Shown here: positions 8,780 to 17,148 of the stretch, in pieces
Layout: each line of letters begins with the position of its first letter
Numbering within the stretch: the first letter of the stretch is position 1
Origin: Fictibacillus aquaticus
Lineage (GTDB): Bacteria; Bacillota; Bacilli; Bacillales; Fictibacillaceae
Length of the DNA stretch: 64,000 bases
Reading direction: 5' to 3'
Assembly: GCF_002245695.1 (NCBI RefSeq)
Contig: NZ_NOII01000001.1
Span: forward strand, 1,178,001-1,242,000
The notes under the pieces: generated by a model
Database searches by the model: none
What the model was told of the DNA's origin: nothing
Seen by the model: the letters and a program-made list of their open reading frames with translations, nothing else
Program-made: the position numbers and the translations under genes

Positions 8780-8871
8780 GACCCGCAAAATCTCCAGTTC
8801 GACCCGTAAATTTTTGTTTGGACCCGCAAAACCTTCACTTAGATCTGTAAATTTACATTTAGACCCGTAAA
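8780..8871. repeat. Array A: five GACCCGYAAA units at 20/21-bp spacing
   Basis: The core CCG/CTG of each unit falls at 8783, 8804, 8824, 8845 and 8865, spacings 21, 20, 21 and 20. Core GACCCG(C/T)AAA is followed by an AT-rich spacer; unit 4 is degenerate (GATCTGTAAA). It lies between alkD and the thi promoter. Equivalent arrays are at 29598 and 52405. Confidence 0.8.
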
Positions 8872-8890
8872 AAGCTGACCAGTGCTATTT

Positions 8891-8904
8891 GGGTACCGTA
8901 CCCC
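8891..8904. repeat. Single palindromic core GGGTACCGTACCCC
   Basis: This matches the end motif of the hairpin elements (exact 11-bp core at 8892-8902) but no partner arm is found nearby. It is about 50 bp upstream of the thi promoter -10. Confidence 0.6.
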
Positions 8905-8950
8905 AACTATTTCCCCGAATAGACAACGGCTAGTATACTACGAAAAGCTA

Positions 8951-8959
8951 TGCTATAAT
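8951..8959 (+). promoter_or_regulatory. Extended -10 promoter of the thi operon
   Basis: TGC-TATAAT (extended -10 TGnTATAAT) with no good -35 upstream. It lies about 25 bp before the riboswitch. Confidence 0.6.
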
Positions 8960-8982
8960 TTAGCCGTAACAATTGAATAGCA

Positions 8983-9081
8983 AGACATGTGGGGGGACCG
9001 GTGTTGCCGGTTGAGATTTCGTCCGTTAGGCGTTGACCCTTTGAACCTGATCTGGTTGATACCAGCGGAGGGAACATACGC
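8983..9081 (+). promoter_or_regulatory. TPP riboswitch (THI element)
   Basis: It contains the family hallmarks: a GGGG-rich 5' side, TTGAGA (usual TGAGA) after the P3 hairpin, and the near-invariant ACCCTTTGAACCTGATCTGG followed by GATACCAGCGGAGGGAA. ATGT on the 5' side and ACAT after GGGAA can close P1. CATACG at the 3' edge can also pair with CGTATG just before the terminator, giving a plausible antiterminator when TPP is absent. Confidence 0.95.
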
Positions 9082-9117
9082 GAACGCACTATCACTCAAA
9101 CGTAAAAAACCACGTAT

Positions 9118-9149
9118 GCACCCGAGGTATCATCCTCGGGTGCTTTTTT
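9118..9149 (+). terminator. Riboswitch-controlled terminator
   Basis: GCACCCGAGG/CCTCGGGTGC stem with a 6-nt loop followed by TTTTTT, 32 bp before the first thi gene. It is the expression platform of the TPP switch. Confidence 0.92.
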
Positions 9150-9181
9150 GTTGTCTTGCGAAAAAATAAGGGGGAAACAAC

Positions 9182-10171
9182 ATGAAGAAATGGCTTGCTG
9201 CGTTAAGCGCCATCGTATTACTTGCCGGCTGCGGCACCTCGTCTGACGGGGAAAAAACAGGAACAACAGATAAACTAAAAAAGGTAACGGTCGTCCTTGA
9301 CTGGACGCCGAACACGAATCACACCGGACTTTATGTAGCAAAGGAAAAAGGCTTCTTTAAAGAAGAAGGGCTCGACGTGGATATCATCATGCCTGGTGAT
9401 GCAGGAGCGGATCAGCTTGTCGCTTCCGGGAAAGCGGATTTCGGTGTGAGCTATCAGGAGGGTATCACGCAGGCTCGAATCCAAGATGTTCCGATCGTGT
9501 CGATCGCAGCGGTCATCCAGCATAACACGTCAGGATTCGCATCACCTGCAGACAAGAACATCACTTCACCGAAGGACTATGAAAAGAAAACATACGGCGG
9601 CTGGGGCTCCCCGATTGAAAAACAGATTATCTCTTCTCTAATGGAAAAAGAAAACGCTGATGTTGAGAAGCTGAACATCGTGAACATGGGCGACACCGAT
9701 TTTTTCACAGCGGTAAAGCGTGATATCGACTTTGCGTGGATCTTTTACGGCTGGACAGGAATTGAAGCCGAGATTCGCGGAGAGAAGCTGAACATGCAGT
9801 ATCTTACGGATTACAGCAAGAAGCTAGATTACTATACACCTGTGCTCGCGACAAACGAAAAAATGATCGCGAAAGATCCGGAAACTGTTAAGGCATTCCT
9901 AAAAGCTTCATCTAAAGGCTATGAGTTTGCGATCGACAAGCCAGATGAGGCAGCTGATATTTTAATAAAAGAAGTGCCGGACCTTGATCCTGAGCTTGTG
10001 AAAAAGAGCCAGCAGTGGCTGTCGCCAAAATATCAGGACGATGCAGACCGCTGGGGCGAGCAGAAGCTGTCTGTTTGGCAGAACTACGGTGACTGGATGT
10101 ATGACCATAAGCTGTTAGAGAAAAAGCTAGATGCGAAAAAAGCGTACACGAACGAATTCTTGCCGAAATAA
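9182..10171 (+). CDS. thiY: Thiamine-pyrimidine ABC transporter, substrate-binding lipoprotein (ThiY)
   Basis: 329 aa, ATG behind AAGGGGG. The lipoprotein signal ends LLAGCG, so it is anchored outside the membrane by its Cys. The mature part begins KKVTVVLDWTPNTNHTGLYVA, the NMT1/THI5-like signature of pyrimidine-binding proteins, and continues with GDAGADQLVASGKADFGVSY. In B. halodurans ThiY binds formylaminopyrimidine, a salvage precursor of the HMP half of thiamine; the same ligand is inferred here. It is the first gene of a TPP-riboswitch operon with the permease and ATPase downstream. Confidence 0.92.
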   Translation: MKKWLAALSAIVLLAGCGTSSDGEKTGTTDKLKKVTVVLDWTPNTNHTGLYVAKEKGFFKEEGLDVDIIMPGDAGADQLVASGKADFGVSYQEGITQARIQDVPIVSIAAVIQHNTSGFASPADKNITSPKDYEKKTYGGWGSPIEKQIISSLMEKENADVEKLNIVNMGDTDFFTAVKRDIDFAWIFYGWTGIEAEIRGEKLNMQYLTDYSKKLDYYTPVLATNEKMIAKDPETVKAFLKASSKGYEFAIDKPDEAADILIKEVPDLDPELVKKSQQWLSPKYQDDADRWGEQKLSVWQNYGDWMYDHKLLEKKLDAKKAYTNEFLPK

Positions 10172-10185
10172 GGAGGCCCATTAAA

Positions 10186-10476
10186 ATGAGCAATTCATTA
10201 GTAAACATTCAAATCATTCCGAAAACAAAAGACGGAGAAAGCGTAATTCCGTATGTAGACGAGGCTATCAAAATTATTGATGAAAGCGGCGTGAAATATG
10301 AGGTGCATCCGCTTGAAACGACGATGGAGGGCGAACTCAAAGAGCTGTTCGCTGTCATCCAGAAGATGAACGAGCGCATGATTGAGATCGGCAGCCCTAA
10401 TGTGATTTCGCAGATTAAAGTGCTGTACCAGCCAGAAGGCATCACGATGAGTCAGTTGACGGAGAAATACCGATGA
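10186..10476 (+). CDS. MTH1187/YkoF-like thiamine-binding protein
   Basis: 96 aa, SD AAGGAGG. The small ferredoxin-like protein (MSNSLVNIQIIPKTKDGES...) matches the MTH1187 (DUF77) family of thiamine-binding proteins: MEGELKELFAVIQKM and a C-terminal IKVLYQPEGITMSQL. It has no signal peptide, so it is cytosolic. It overlaps the permease gene by 4 bp (ATGA) and lies inside the TPP-controlled operon, which supports a role in thiamine or thiamine-intermediate sensing or binding. The precise function is unknown. Confidence 0.85.
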   Translation: MSNSLVNIQIIPKTKDGESVIPYVDEAIKIIDESGVKYEVHPLETTMEGELKELFAVIQKMNERMIEIGSPNVISQIKVLYQPEGITMSQLTEKYR

Positions 10477-11222
10477 AAAAAAGGTGGAGCGCAATTTGGC
10501 TCCTCCTTTTCATTCTAATCGGATGGGAGGCGGCTGGGCGCTGGATGGAGGTGCCCGCATGGCTCCTCCCTTCCCCGCTGAAAATATTCCAAGCTGGTAT
10601 TGAAGATTGGACAAGGTTCTACCTTCATCTCCTGTCTACCGCTTCTCTTTCATTAGGCGGATTTCTGACAGGTGCTGCAGCAGGATTGCTTGCCGCAGTC
10701 TTGCTTCACCGAGTACCTGGCTTAAGGCATCCATTATACCCATTCATCATCTTATCGCAGAACGTGCCCGTCATCGTACTCGCACCGCTGCTCGTCATCT
10801 GGTTTGGTTTCGGGCTGCTGCCTAAGGTCATTGTCATCACACTCGTCTGTTTTTTTCCTGTAACGATTGCAGCTCTTGATGGATTCAAACAGACCGATCG
10901 GGATCTTGTTCATTATTTCACCATGTCTGGCGCTTCGAAAAAGCAGCTGTTCTGGAAGCTTGAAGTCCCTCATTCCCTGCCTTCTATTTTTTCCGGTTTG
11001 AAGATTGCCGCCACTTACAGCGTGATGGGTGCTGTCATCTCCGAATGGCTCGGATCGAAGCAAGGGATCGGTGTGTACATGACGCTCGCTTCCTCATCAT
11101 TCCGGACCGACCGCGTTTTTGTTGCTATCTTTGCGATCATGCTTCTTAGCCTTCTGTTCTTTTTCGTCATCGTTCTGCTGGAGCGTTATTTCGTCCGATA
11201 TCAAAGAAAGGAGCTGAGATGA
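10473..11222 (+). CDS. thiX: Thiamine-pyrimidine ABC transporter permease (ThiX)
   Basis: 249 aa with about six TM segments. The cytoplasmic EAA-type loop reads MSGASKKQLFWKLEVPHSLP, where the ATPase docks. The sequence resembles the SsuC/TauC-like permeases used by HMP-precursor transporters. Start ATG overlaps the thiamine-binding gene stop and the gene ends overlapping thiZ, so all three are translationally coupled. Confidence 0.9.
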   Translation: MKKRWSAIWLLLFILIGWEAAGRWMEVPAWLLPSPLKIFQAGIEDWTRFYLHLLSTASLSLGGFLTGAAAGLLAAVLLHRVPGLRHPLYPFIILSQNVPVIVLAPLLVIWFGFGLLPKVIVITLVCFFPVTIAALDGFKQTDRDLVHYFTMSGASKKQLFWKLEVPHSLPSIFSGLKIAATYSVMGAVISEWLGSKQGIGVYMTLASSSFRTDRVFVAIFAIMLLSLLFFFVIVLLERYFVRYQRKELR

Positions 11223-11968
11223 TGGCACAGCTCGAACTTCAAAATGTCTCCCTATCATTCGGAGAAAAACAGATTCTTGACTCTGTTAATCTTCACGTCA
11301 ATCAAGGAGAGTTCGTCACCATACTCGGTCCTTCCGGCAGTGGAAAGAGCACGCTGTTTCACCTGATAGGCGGGTTACTGCAGCCTGAAAAAGGCAGCAT
11401 TTTGCTTGATCAGAACAAGATAACAGGTGAACGAGGGCATATCAGCTATATGCCCCAGTCAGCATCTCTCCTGCCATGGCGGACAGTGCTGCAAAACGTG
11501 ATACTCGGGCAGGAACTAACAGGTGTAAAGGACACTGCAGCTGCCCGCCAGATGCTCCAAAAAGCCGGACTCGCCGGCTATGAAAACGCCTATCCGCATG
11601 AACTCTCCGGCGGTATGAAGCAGCGGGCCGCATTCATTCGAGCCTTGCTCAGCCCGCAATCTGTCATCTGTCTCGACGAACCGTTTTCAGCTCTTGATGA
11701 ACTGACTCGGCTGGAGATGCAGAAATGGCTCCTCTCTATCTGGCAGGAGCATCAAAAGACGATTTTATTTGTTACTCATAATATTGATGAGGCTCTATTT
11801 CTATCAGACCGAATTGTTGTGCTGTCGCAAAAGCCTGCACGTGTTTTACGAGAGTTTGAAGTTCCGTTTCCGCGGCCGCGGAGCGAGGAAATACTGCTAA
11901 CGCCAGAATTTTTAGAAGTTAAGAAAGAAGTCTATTATACTCTGAAACAAGGAGCGTCGATGTCATGA
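11219..11968 (+). CDS. thiZ: Thiamine-pyrimidine ABC transporter ATPase (ThiZ)
   Basis: 249 aa. Walker A GPSGSGKST, Q-loop YMPQS, signature LSGGMKQR, Walker B VICLDEPF and switch His in FVTHNIDEA are all intact. It energises uptake through ThiX. Two tandem ATGs at 11219 and 11222 are possible; the first overlaps the permease stop, and the SD AAGGAGC fits either. It is coupled to the TatD-like gene by an ATGA overlap. Confidence 0.92.
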   Translation: MMAQLELQNVSLSFGEKQILDSVNLHVNQGEFVTILGPSGSGKSTLFHLIGGLLQPEKGSILLDQNKITGERGHISYMPQSASLLPWRTVLQNVILGQELTGVKDTAAARQMLQKAGLAGYENAYPHELSGGMKQRAAFIRALLSPQSVICLDEPFSALDELTRLEMQKWLLSIWQEHQKTILFVTHNIDEALFLSDRIVVLSQKPARVLREFEVPFPRPRSEEILLTPEFLEVKKEVYYTLKQGASMS

Positions 11969-12738
11969 ATCACATTATCGACGCACACATTCATTTGGAT
12001 CATTACAGCGATAATGAGCTAACGCGACTGTTCAATCATGATTTAAGTACTCTAAAAGGGTTGCTCTCTGTTTCATTTAATCTTGCTTCCAATAAAAGAA
12101 ACCTGGAACTAGCCCGAGCTTATTCACCATTCATTAAGTGTGCATTCGGCTATCATCCAGAACAGCCACTCCCTTCTGACTCAGAAATGGCGGATCTGCT
12201 GGATTGGATGAGCAAGCACCGCACCGATATGACAGCAATCGGCGAGGTCGGGCTTCCCTATTATATGAGACAGCAAAATCCCGGTTTATGCCGGGACCGC
12301 TATGTGGAGCTTTTAGAGGAATATATTAAACTAGCTGTTAAGTGGAATAAGCCAATCGTGCTGCATGCTGTATATGATGATGCCCAAATCGTATGCGCTT
12401 TACTGGAAAAGCATAATGCCGGTCGTGCCCATTTTCACTGGTTTAAAGGCGATTCGCTCACGACAGAACGGATGGCACGCAACGGCTACTACGTTTCCGT
12501 CACACCCGATGTTCTGTATGAGAGTGAGATTCAAGAATTAACTAAAGATTATCCAATTGACCAGCTGATGACAGAAACCGACGGACCCTGGCCGTTTCAA
12601 GGTCCTTTTGCTGGACAGCTGACTCACCCTCTCATGATTCATCAGTCAATCGCAAAGATAGCAAAGATCCAACAGCTTGAACTTGAACTTGTTTATAAAA
12701 CAATTTATCAAAACACCGTACGATTTTATGGATTTTAA
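11965..12738 (+). CDS. TatD-family metal-dependent hydrolase coupled to the thi transporter
   Basis: 257 aa. TatD-type metal ligands are present in order: DAHIHLD, a GYHPE motif, IGEVGLPY (Glu), VLHAV (His), HFHWF (His) and MTETDGPW (Asp). Known members are TIM-barrel DNases or hydrolases. It shares a 4-bp ATGA overlap with thiZ after SD AAGGAG, so it is made together with the transporter under TPP control. A role in processing the imported formylaminopyrimidine is an attractive inference, not shown by sequence. Its stop overlaps that of the convergent arginase-family gene. Confidence 0.85.
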   Translation: MNHIIDAHIHLDHYSDNELTRLFNHDLSTLKGLLSVSFNLASNKRNLELARAYSPFIKCAFGYHPEQPLPSDSEMADLLDWMSKHRTDMTAIGEVGLPYYMRQQNPGLCRDRYVELLEEYIKLAVKWNKPIVLHAVYDDAQIVCALLEKHNAGRAHFHWFKGDSLTTERMARNGYYVSVTPDVLYESEIQELTKDYPIDQLMTETDGPWPFQGPFAGQLTHPLMIHQSIAKIAKIQQLELELVYKTIYQNTVRFYGF

Positions 12739-13598
12739 ACGTGCTGGACGATTCGTGCAGAAAACGATTCTTTTAATAGTTTTACGATTTTTGCAGCCTC
12801 TTCTCCGTCTGGATCACGCAAGCCTGAAAACTCAGTAACCTCTACGAAACGGATTCTGCTGTCAGCCAATAACGGCTGCAGAAGTTCTTTTGTTTCCTGA
12901 AGTGTCAAGCCGGCTGCAGCAGGCGCATAGGCCGCGTTCATTTCAAGCCGGTCAATCACATCCACGTCAAAGTGAAGAAGCACAGCAGCGTTTTGCGGCA
13001 AGTCAGTCAAATAACGCTGAGCTGCCGCACTCGCTCCCTTCTCTTTTATTTCTTTCAATGAAATAATCGAAAAGGAATTGCTGTTATGATCGCTGCAGCC
13101 CATCACCGTAATCTGCGGTAATGGAATATTTACTTTTTCATTCCAAAAAACATTATCATTAGTCAGCACCCAAAGTCCCATTGCCGCTGCTCCTACACAG
13201 ACATCTGGCTTCGGCTTCACTTCATCAATATGCGCATCGATAACTAGGAGGTGTGTGTCCTGCTTATAACGCTGATAAAATTTACCCGCTGTTCCGATAA
13301 TTATGCTGCAGTCACCTCCAATCATTAGTGTCAGATCTTCAGGATTTGCCCACATGCTTTTCTCCTGAATGATCGCTTCCCACACCATACGCGGAGCCGG
13401 CCAGTTACGTATTGGAGCACAGTTATGCTTAGGCAGTAAAGCCGGAACCAGAATATCGCCTCTATCCTCTACGGCAAAACCGCTACGTGCAAGCGCCTCG
13501 CGCAGACCGGCTTTTCGAAAAGCGTCAGGCGCTAGATCTGTGCCCGAATACAGCGACCCGCTGCTGCTCGGAACTCCAAACATACGAATAAACTTCAA
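12735..13598 (-). CDS. Arginase/agmatinase-family protein with a GGDCS metal site
   Basis: About 287 aa from a TTG at 13598 (upstream frame closed by TAG; ATG at 13583 lacks an SD). Ureohydrolase motifs are GGDCS, VIDAHIDE, HFDVDVID and VEVTEFSG. The usual first metal ligand, the His of GGDH, is Cys here, while the DAH-D and DVD aspartates remain. It might use altered metal chemistry or another amidine substrate. Substrate is not identifiable. It is convergent with the TatD-like gene; stop codons overlap by 4 bp and no terminator separates them. Confidence 0.8.
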   Translation of the reverse strand: MKFIRMFGVPSSSGSLYSGTDLAPDAFRKAGLREALARSGFAVEDRGDILVPALLPKHNCAPIRNWPAPRMVWEAIIQEKSMWANPEDLTLMIGGDCSIIIGTAGKFYQRYKQDTHLLVIDAHIDEVKPKPDVCVGAAAMGLWVLTNDNVFWNEKVNIPLPQITVMGCSDHNSNSFSIISLKEIKEKGASAAAQRYLTDLPQNAAVLLHFDVDVIDRLEMNAAYAPAAAGLTLQETKELLQPLLADSRIRFVEVTEFSGLRDPDGEEAAKIVKLLKESFSARIVQHV

Positions 13599-13686
13599 GA
13601 GCTATCCACATCCTTTGATTAAAAATATGCGGCCGCAAACTAATATCAGCTTAAAGCGAACCAAAAACGAAACCCGTATTTACTCA

Positions 13687-13720
13687 AAAAAGGAGGAAAC
13701 GCCATTTCGTTTCCTCCTTT
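13687..13720 (-). terminator. Terminator of the oppA-like gene
   Basis: 12-bp stem AAAGGAGGAAAC/GTTTCCTCCTTT followed by TTT on the minus strand, directly after the gene's stop. Confidence 0.85.
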
Positions 13721-13725
13721 AAATG

Positions 13726-15378
13726 TTATTCGCTGCTGATATACGTCCACTTAAAGCTCTTTCTCGGTCCAAAAGAGTGGAACAATATATCCTTCACCTT
13801 GCCGCGCTGCAGGTAGGCATGCCCTTCCTGGAACATTGGGCTGATCACTTGATCCGCAAACATTAGCTTTTCTGCATCAAGAAGATGCTTCCAGCGTTTC
13901 TCCTGATCGATCTCAGCGTTCGCTTCTTGGATCAGCCTGTCATATTCAGGGTTCGAATAGTTGCTTTGGTTGTGTGAGCCGTCTGTGATCCACATGTCTA
14001 GGAACGTCATCGCAACCTGGTAATCAGGACCCCATCCCGCATAAGAAATGTCATACTCTTTTTTTGTTTCAAGCTTTAGCTTTTGCTTGAATGGCTGTGG
14101 ATTGATCGTGATTTTCAGCCCCGGAAGATTCGTTTCCAGCTGACTTTGAATCATTTCTCCAACCTTTTTGCTGTTTTCAGAATCATAGTTTAACAGCTCC
14201 AGCTTCAAGCCTTTTTCTCCAATCGCCTTCAATCCCTTCTTCCACAGCTCTTTTGCCTTAACGGGATTGTACTCTCCAAGGTTTCCATTCTCTTTCCGGA
14301 AATCGGTGCCGCCAGGACTTGATACAAAATCTTTCGGTACATAGAAATTAGCAGGGATGGACCCGTCATTTAAGATAACATCCGTCAATCCTTGCTTATC
14401 CCAGGCCATGTCGATCGCTTTACGAATATCGAGGTTATTGAGCCCCTTTGTTTTCTGGTTCATTCTCATAAAGAAAACAGTTGAATCAAGGATCGTGTTA
14501 AAGTCTTCGTTATCTTTGTATTGATCAACGTACTCTGAAGAAAGGTAGACAAAATCACTTTCATTTGTGTTATAAAGGTTGACGCCAGTTCCAACATCTT
14601 TCACGATATTCACATTGATTTGATCCAGCTTCACAGATTTCTTATCCCAGTACTGGCTGTTCTTCTTATACACCCAGCCTTCTTCATGCTTCCACTCGCT
14701 CAATACGAACGGTCCGTTGTAGATCATGTTCTCAACTTCTAGTGCATACTTGTCACCCTGTGATGTTACGTACTTTTCATTCTGCGGATAAAAGGTAGGA
14801 AAACCCGTTAAACCAAGGAAATAAGGTGCCGGTGCTTCGAGCTGCACTTCGAGTGTTGCCGCATCTACTGCTTTGATGCCAAGCTCGTCAACTTTTCCAT
14901 ATAAAGGATCTTTGCTGTTTTGAATAGCATTCGCATTCTTGATTGGCCCCATGATGTACGCATATTCAGAGAGAGTCTCTGGATGCAGCGCCTTCTTCCA
15001 AGCATAAACGAAGTCCTCTGCTGTTACCGGATCGCCGTTGCTCCATTTCGCATTCTCATTAATATGGAACGTATAGGTCTTGCCGTCTTTGCTGATATCA
15101 ACGGATTTCGCTGCCCCGGGAACCGGTTTGTTGTTTTTATCAAGTCGGTACAGCCCTTCAAACACGTTGTTCATAACATCGAACGAAACTGAATCGGTTG
15201 CTTTTGATGTGTCCATTGATGGTATTTCGGATTTCTCGAGCAGGTTCAGCACTTGCGGAACATTTCCGCTGCCGTTTTCAGTCCTGCTGTCATTTTTTGA
15301 TCCGGTGCCTGTGCAGGCCGTCAGCATTAGACTTGAAAACAGAATAGCTGACAGAACCTTTAGTGGTGTCTTTTTCAT
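13726..15378 (-). CDS. Oligopeptide ABC transporter substrate-binding lipoprotein (OppA/DppE type)
   Basis: 550 aa from ATG at 15378 behind AAAGGGGG. The lipobox LMLTAC gives a membrane-anchored protein. SBP family 5 features include EIPSMDTSKATD, a typical N-lobe segment with NAKWSNGDPVTAEDFVYAW, and a C-terminal AGWGPDYQVAMTFLD. No permease or ATPase is adjacent, so it either feeds a transporter encoded elsewhere or acts as an orphan binding protein. The gene is divergent from the MocR-type regulator, whose likely operators lie in the shared 280-bp intergenic region, so peptide uptake may be its target. Confidence 0.9.
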   Translation of the reverse strand: MKKTPLKVLSAILFSSLMLTACTGTGSKNDSRTENGSGNVPQVLNLLEKSEIPSMDTSKATDSVSFDVMNNVFEGLYRLDKNNKPVPGAAKSVDISKDGKTYTFHINENAKWSNGDPVTAEDFVYAWKKALHPETLSEYAYIMGPIKNANAIQNSKDPLYGKVDELGIKAVDAATLEVQLEAPAPYFLGLTGFPTFYPQNEKYVTSQGDKYALEVENMIYNGPFVLSEWKHEEGWVYKKNSQYWDKKSVKLDQINVNIVKDVGTGVNLYNTNESDFVYLSSEYVDQYKDNEDFNTILDSTVFFMRMNQKTKGLNNLDIRKAIDMAWDKQGLTDVILNDGSIPANFYVPKDFVSSPGGTDFRKENGNLGEYNPVKAKELWKKGLKAIGEKGLKLELLNYDSENSKKVGEMIQSQLETNLPGLKITINPQPFKQKLKLETKKEYDISYAGWGPDYQVAMTFLDMWITDGSHNQSNYSNPEYDRLIQEANAEIDQEKRWKHLLDAEKLMFADQVISPMFQEGHAYLQRGKVKDILFHSFGPRKSFKWTYISSE

Positions 15379-15550
15379 CGTTATCCCCCTTTGTCTTTCC
15401 TCGTTTTTCACCTTGCCAGCATAAGGGAAGCGGCTGTATTTTATAAGAAAATGTCTTGGGGAGATCAACTTCTTAAGTGAGTGTTGCTGCTGCCCCTTCG
15501 ACCTGTGCTGGATTGGATAATTTCATCTTATCGGGTATTGGTTTCTTTTA

Positions 15551-15586
15551 TACCGACCAATTCCAAAATAAATTTACCAACCAATT
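15551..15586. promoter_or_regulatory. Candidate operators of the MocR regulator
   Basis: Two 12-bp direct repeats TACCGACCAATT (15551) and TACCAACCAATT (15575) are 24 bp apart, and a reversed half-site GGTATTGGT lies just upstream. MocR regulators often bind spaced direct repeats in the divergent region next to their own gene. Confidence 0.5.
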
Positions 15587-15660
15587 GGATTATTAGAAGG
15601 AATGTTAAATCGATATCCGAATATAAGTGTTTAGAAAAATAAATGGGAGAAGATGACAAT

Positions 15661-17121
15661 ATGATTATTCCTGAACTAAAGCGAACGAAGCCAATTTACC
15701 GGGAAATTGTTTCATATTTTGAAAATCGTATATTAAAAGGAGAGCTTCCGCCAGATACAAGGCTTCCGACAGAAAGAGAACTCGCTCTTCAGCTGAACGT
15801 AAACCGCAGTACCGTGAACACGGCATATGAGGAACTGCGGGCTTCCGGACTGATTCAATCGGTGCAAGGAAGCGGTACGAGAGTGAGTCAGCACGCATGG
15901 GACCTCTCGCCTCAAAGAATTCTAAACTGGAACCACTTTAAGAATTATTCATTTTCTCCGACCGCACCAATGGTGAAAAGAATCGAGCATGCTAGAATGA
16001 ATAACGGTATTTACAATCTGGCGAACGGTGAGCTTTCGCCAGATTTATACCCTGCTTCCATTCTGAATAGCGTCATGCAAAATTTGATTACAGAAGGTGC
16101 AGCGGACTATTCTCACCCACTAGATGATCGGTATTTCAGAGAGACACTCGCGTCACATTTACTGAAGCATCAGATTGATGCAGATCCAAACAACATGATG
16201 CTTCTTTCCAACATTCAGCAATCGCTGCTTCTGATCACGCGTTGTCTGCTAAATCCTGGCGATATTGTGGCAATTGAATGCCCTTCTTACTCATATACAG
16301 TAAAGCTCTTTGCAAGCGCCGGCGTCAGGATGGTCAGGCTGCCAGTGGATGAAAACGGACTAGATCCGGACGGTGTCAGCGCATTATATGCTAAGCACAA
16401 AATCAAGCTTGTGATCACCGAACCGTCCCACCAGAATCCTACGGGAAGTATTCTCAGCCTTGAGCGCAGAAAAAAACTGATCAACGTGTGTTCAGACCTC
16501 GATATTCCGATCGTCGAAATCGATTGTACAGCGCCGCTCATGCATGATGGCGATAAGGTACTGCCGCCTTCTCTTTATACACTTGACCAGAAAAAAAGGC
16601 TTGTTATCAACACCGGCAGCTTTAATGACACGGTCGGTCCAGGCCTGCCTGTCTGCTGGCTTCTTGCCTCGCCGATTTTTATCGAGAGACTAACCGATGC
16701 GAAATACCAGATGGGGCTATCTGTGCCGAACCTCGTTCAGCAGCTCGCCTCAAGATTTTTGGCTGCGCACTGGGATGAACATATTGAGAGAGTAAACACC
16801 GTGCTCCGAAATCGAAAAAAACTGCTTACGGAGAGTCTAAATCGCCATTTATCTGACCTCTTTTCTTTTCAAGAGCCGGATGGCGGATTGTACGTTTGGG
16901 TTAAAATGAAGGGTTATTGGAAGGATTCCGATCTGCTTGAAGCATGCATAAAAGAAAACCTGCTAGTCGTACCAGGTTCCGTCTACGGGGCTGAGAACGG
17001 ACATGTCAGAATTGCCTTCTCCAATATTAGCGAGGAGCAGATCGAGCCTGCCGTGGAGAGCTTTGCGAGGGTAGTAAATAACGCGAAATCGTTGAGCCAG
17101 ATGATTACAGGGTTGAATTAG
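15661..17121 (+). CDS. MocR-type GntR regulator with a degenerate PLP site
   Basis: 486 aa from ATG at 15661, chosen for SD GGGAGAAG 8 nt upstream. The N-terminal GntR winged helix (LPTERELALQLNVNRSTVNT, residues ~30-70) is joined to an aminotransferase-fold domain (~110-480). HQNPTG is intact, but the place of the PLP Schiff-base lysine (normally GS-(F/Y)-SK) reads TGSFNDTVGPGL, so Asp replaces Lys. The usual EDDY segment reads EIDCTAPL. It therefore probably cannot form the PLP aldimine and may sense another ligand, or PLP non-covalently. It is divergent from the oppA-like gene. Confidence 0.88.
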   Translation: MIIPELKRTKPIYREIVSYFENRILKGELPPDTRLPTERELALQLNVNRSTVNTAYEELRASGLIQSVQGSGTRVSQHAWDLSPQRILNWNHFKNYSFSPTAPMVKRIEHARMNNGIYNLANGELSPDLYPASILNSVMQNLITEGAADYSHPLDDRYFRETLASHLLKHQIDADPNNMMLLSNIQQSLLLITRCLLNPGDIVAIECPSYSYTVKLFASAGVRMVRLPVDENGLDPDGVSALYAKHKIKLVITEPSHQNPTGSILSLERRKKLINVCSDLDIPIVEIDCTAPLMHDGDKVLPPSLYTLDQKKRLVINTGSFNDTVGPGLPVCWLLASPIFIERLTDAKYQMGLSVPNLVQQLASRFLAAHWDEHIERVNTVLRNRKKLLTESLNRHLSDLFSFQEPDGGLYVWVKMKGYWKDSDLLEACIKENLLVVPGSVYGAENGHVRIAFSNISEEQIEPAVESFARVVNNAKSLSQMITGLN

Positions 17122-17148
17122 AGAACTTAAGGTGGGGGCACAATTGAA

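Noticed and set aside
8780-8871. CRISPR array
   Set aside because: Units are only 20-21 bp apart with ~10-bp degenerate cores, no 28-36 bp repeats, and no cas genes.
9182-12738. T-box, SAM, lysine or purine riboswitches in the window
   Set aside because: I looked for their conserved cores by eye and found only the TPP element.
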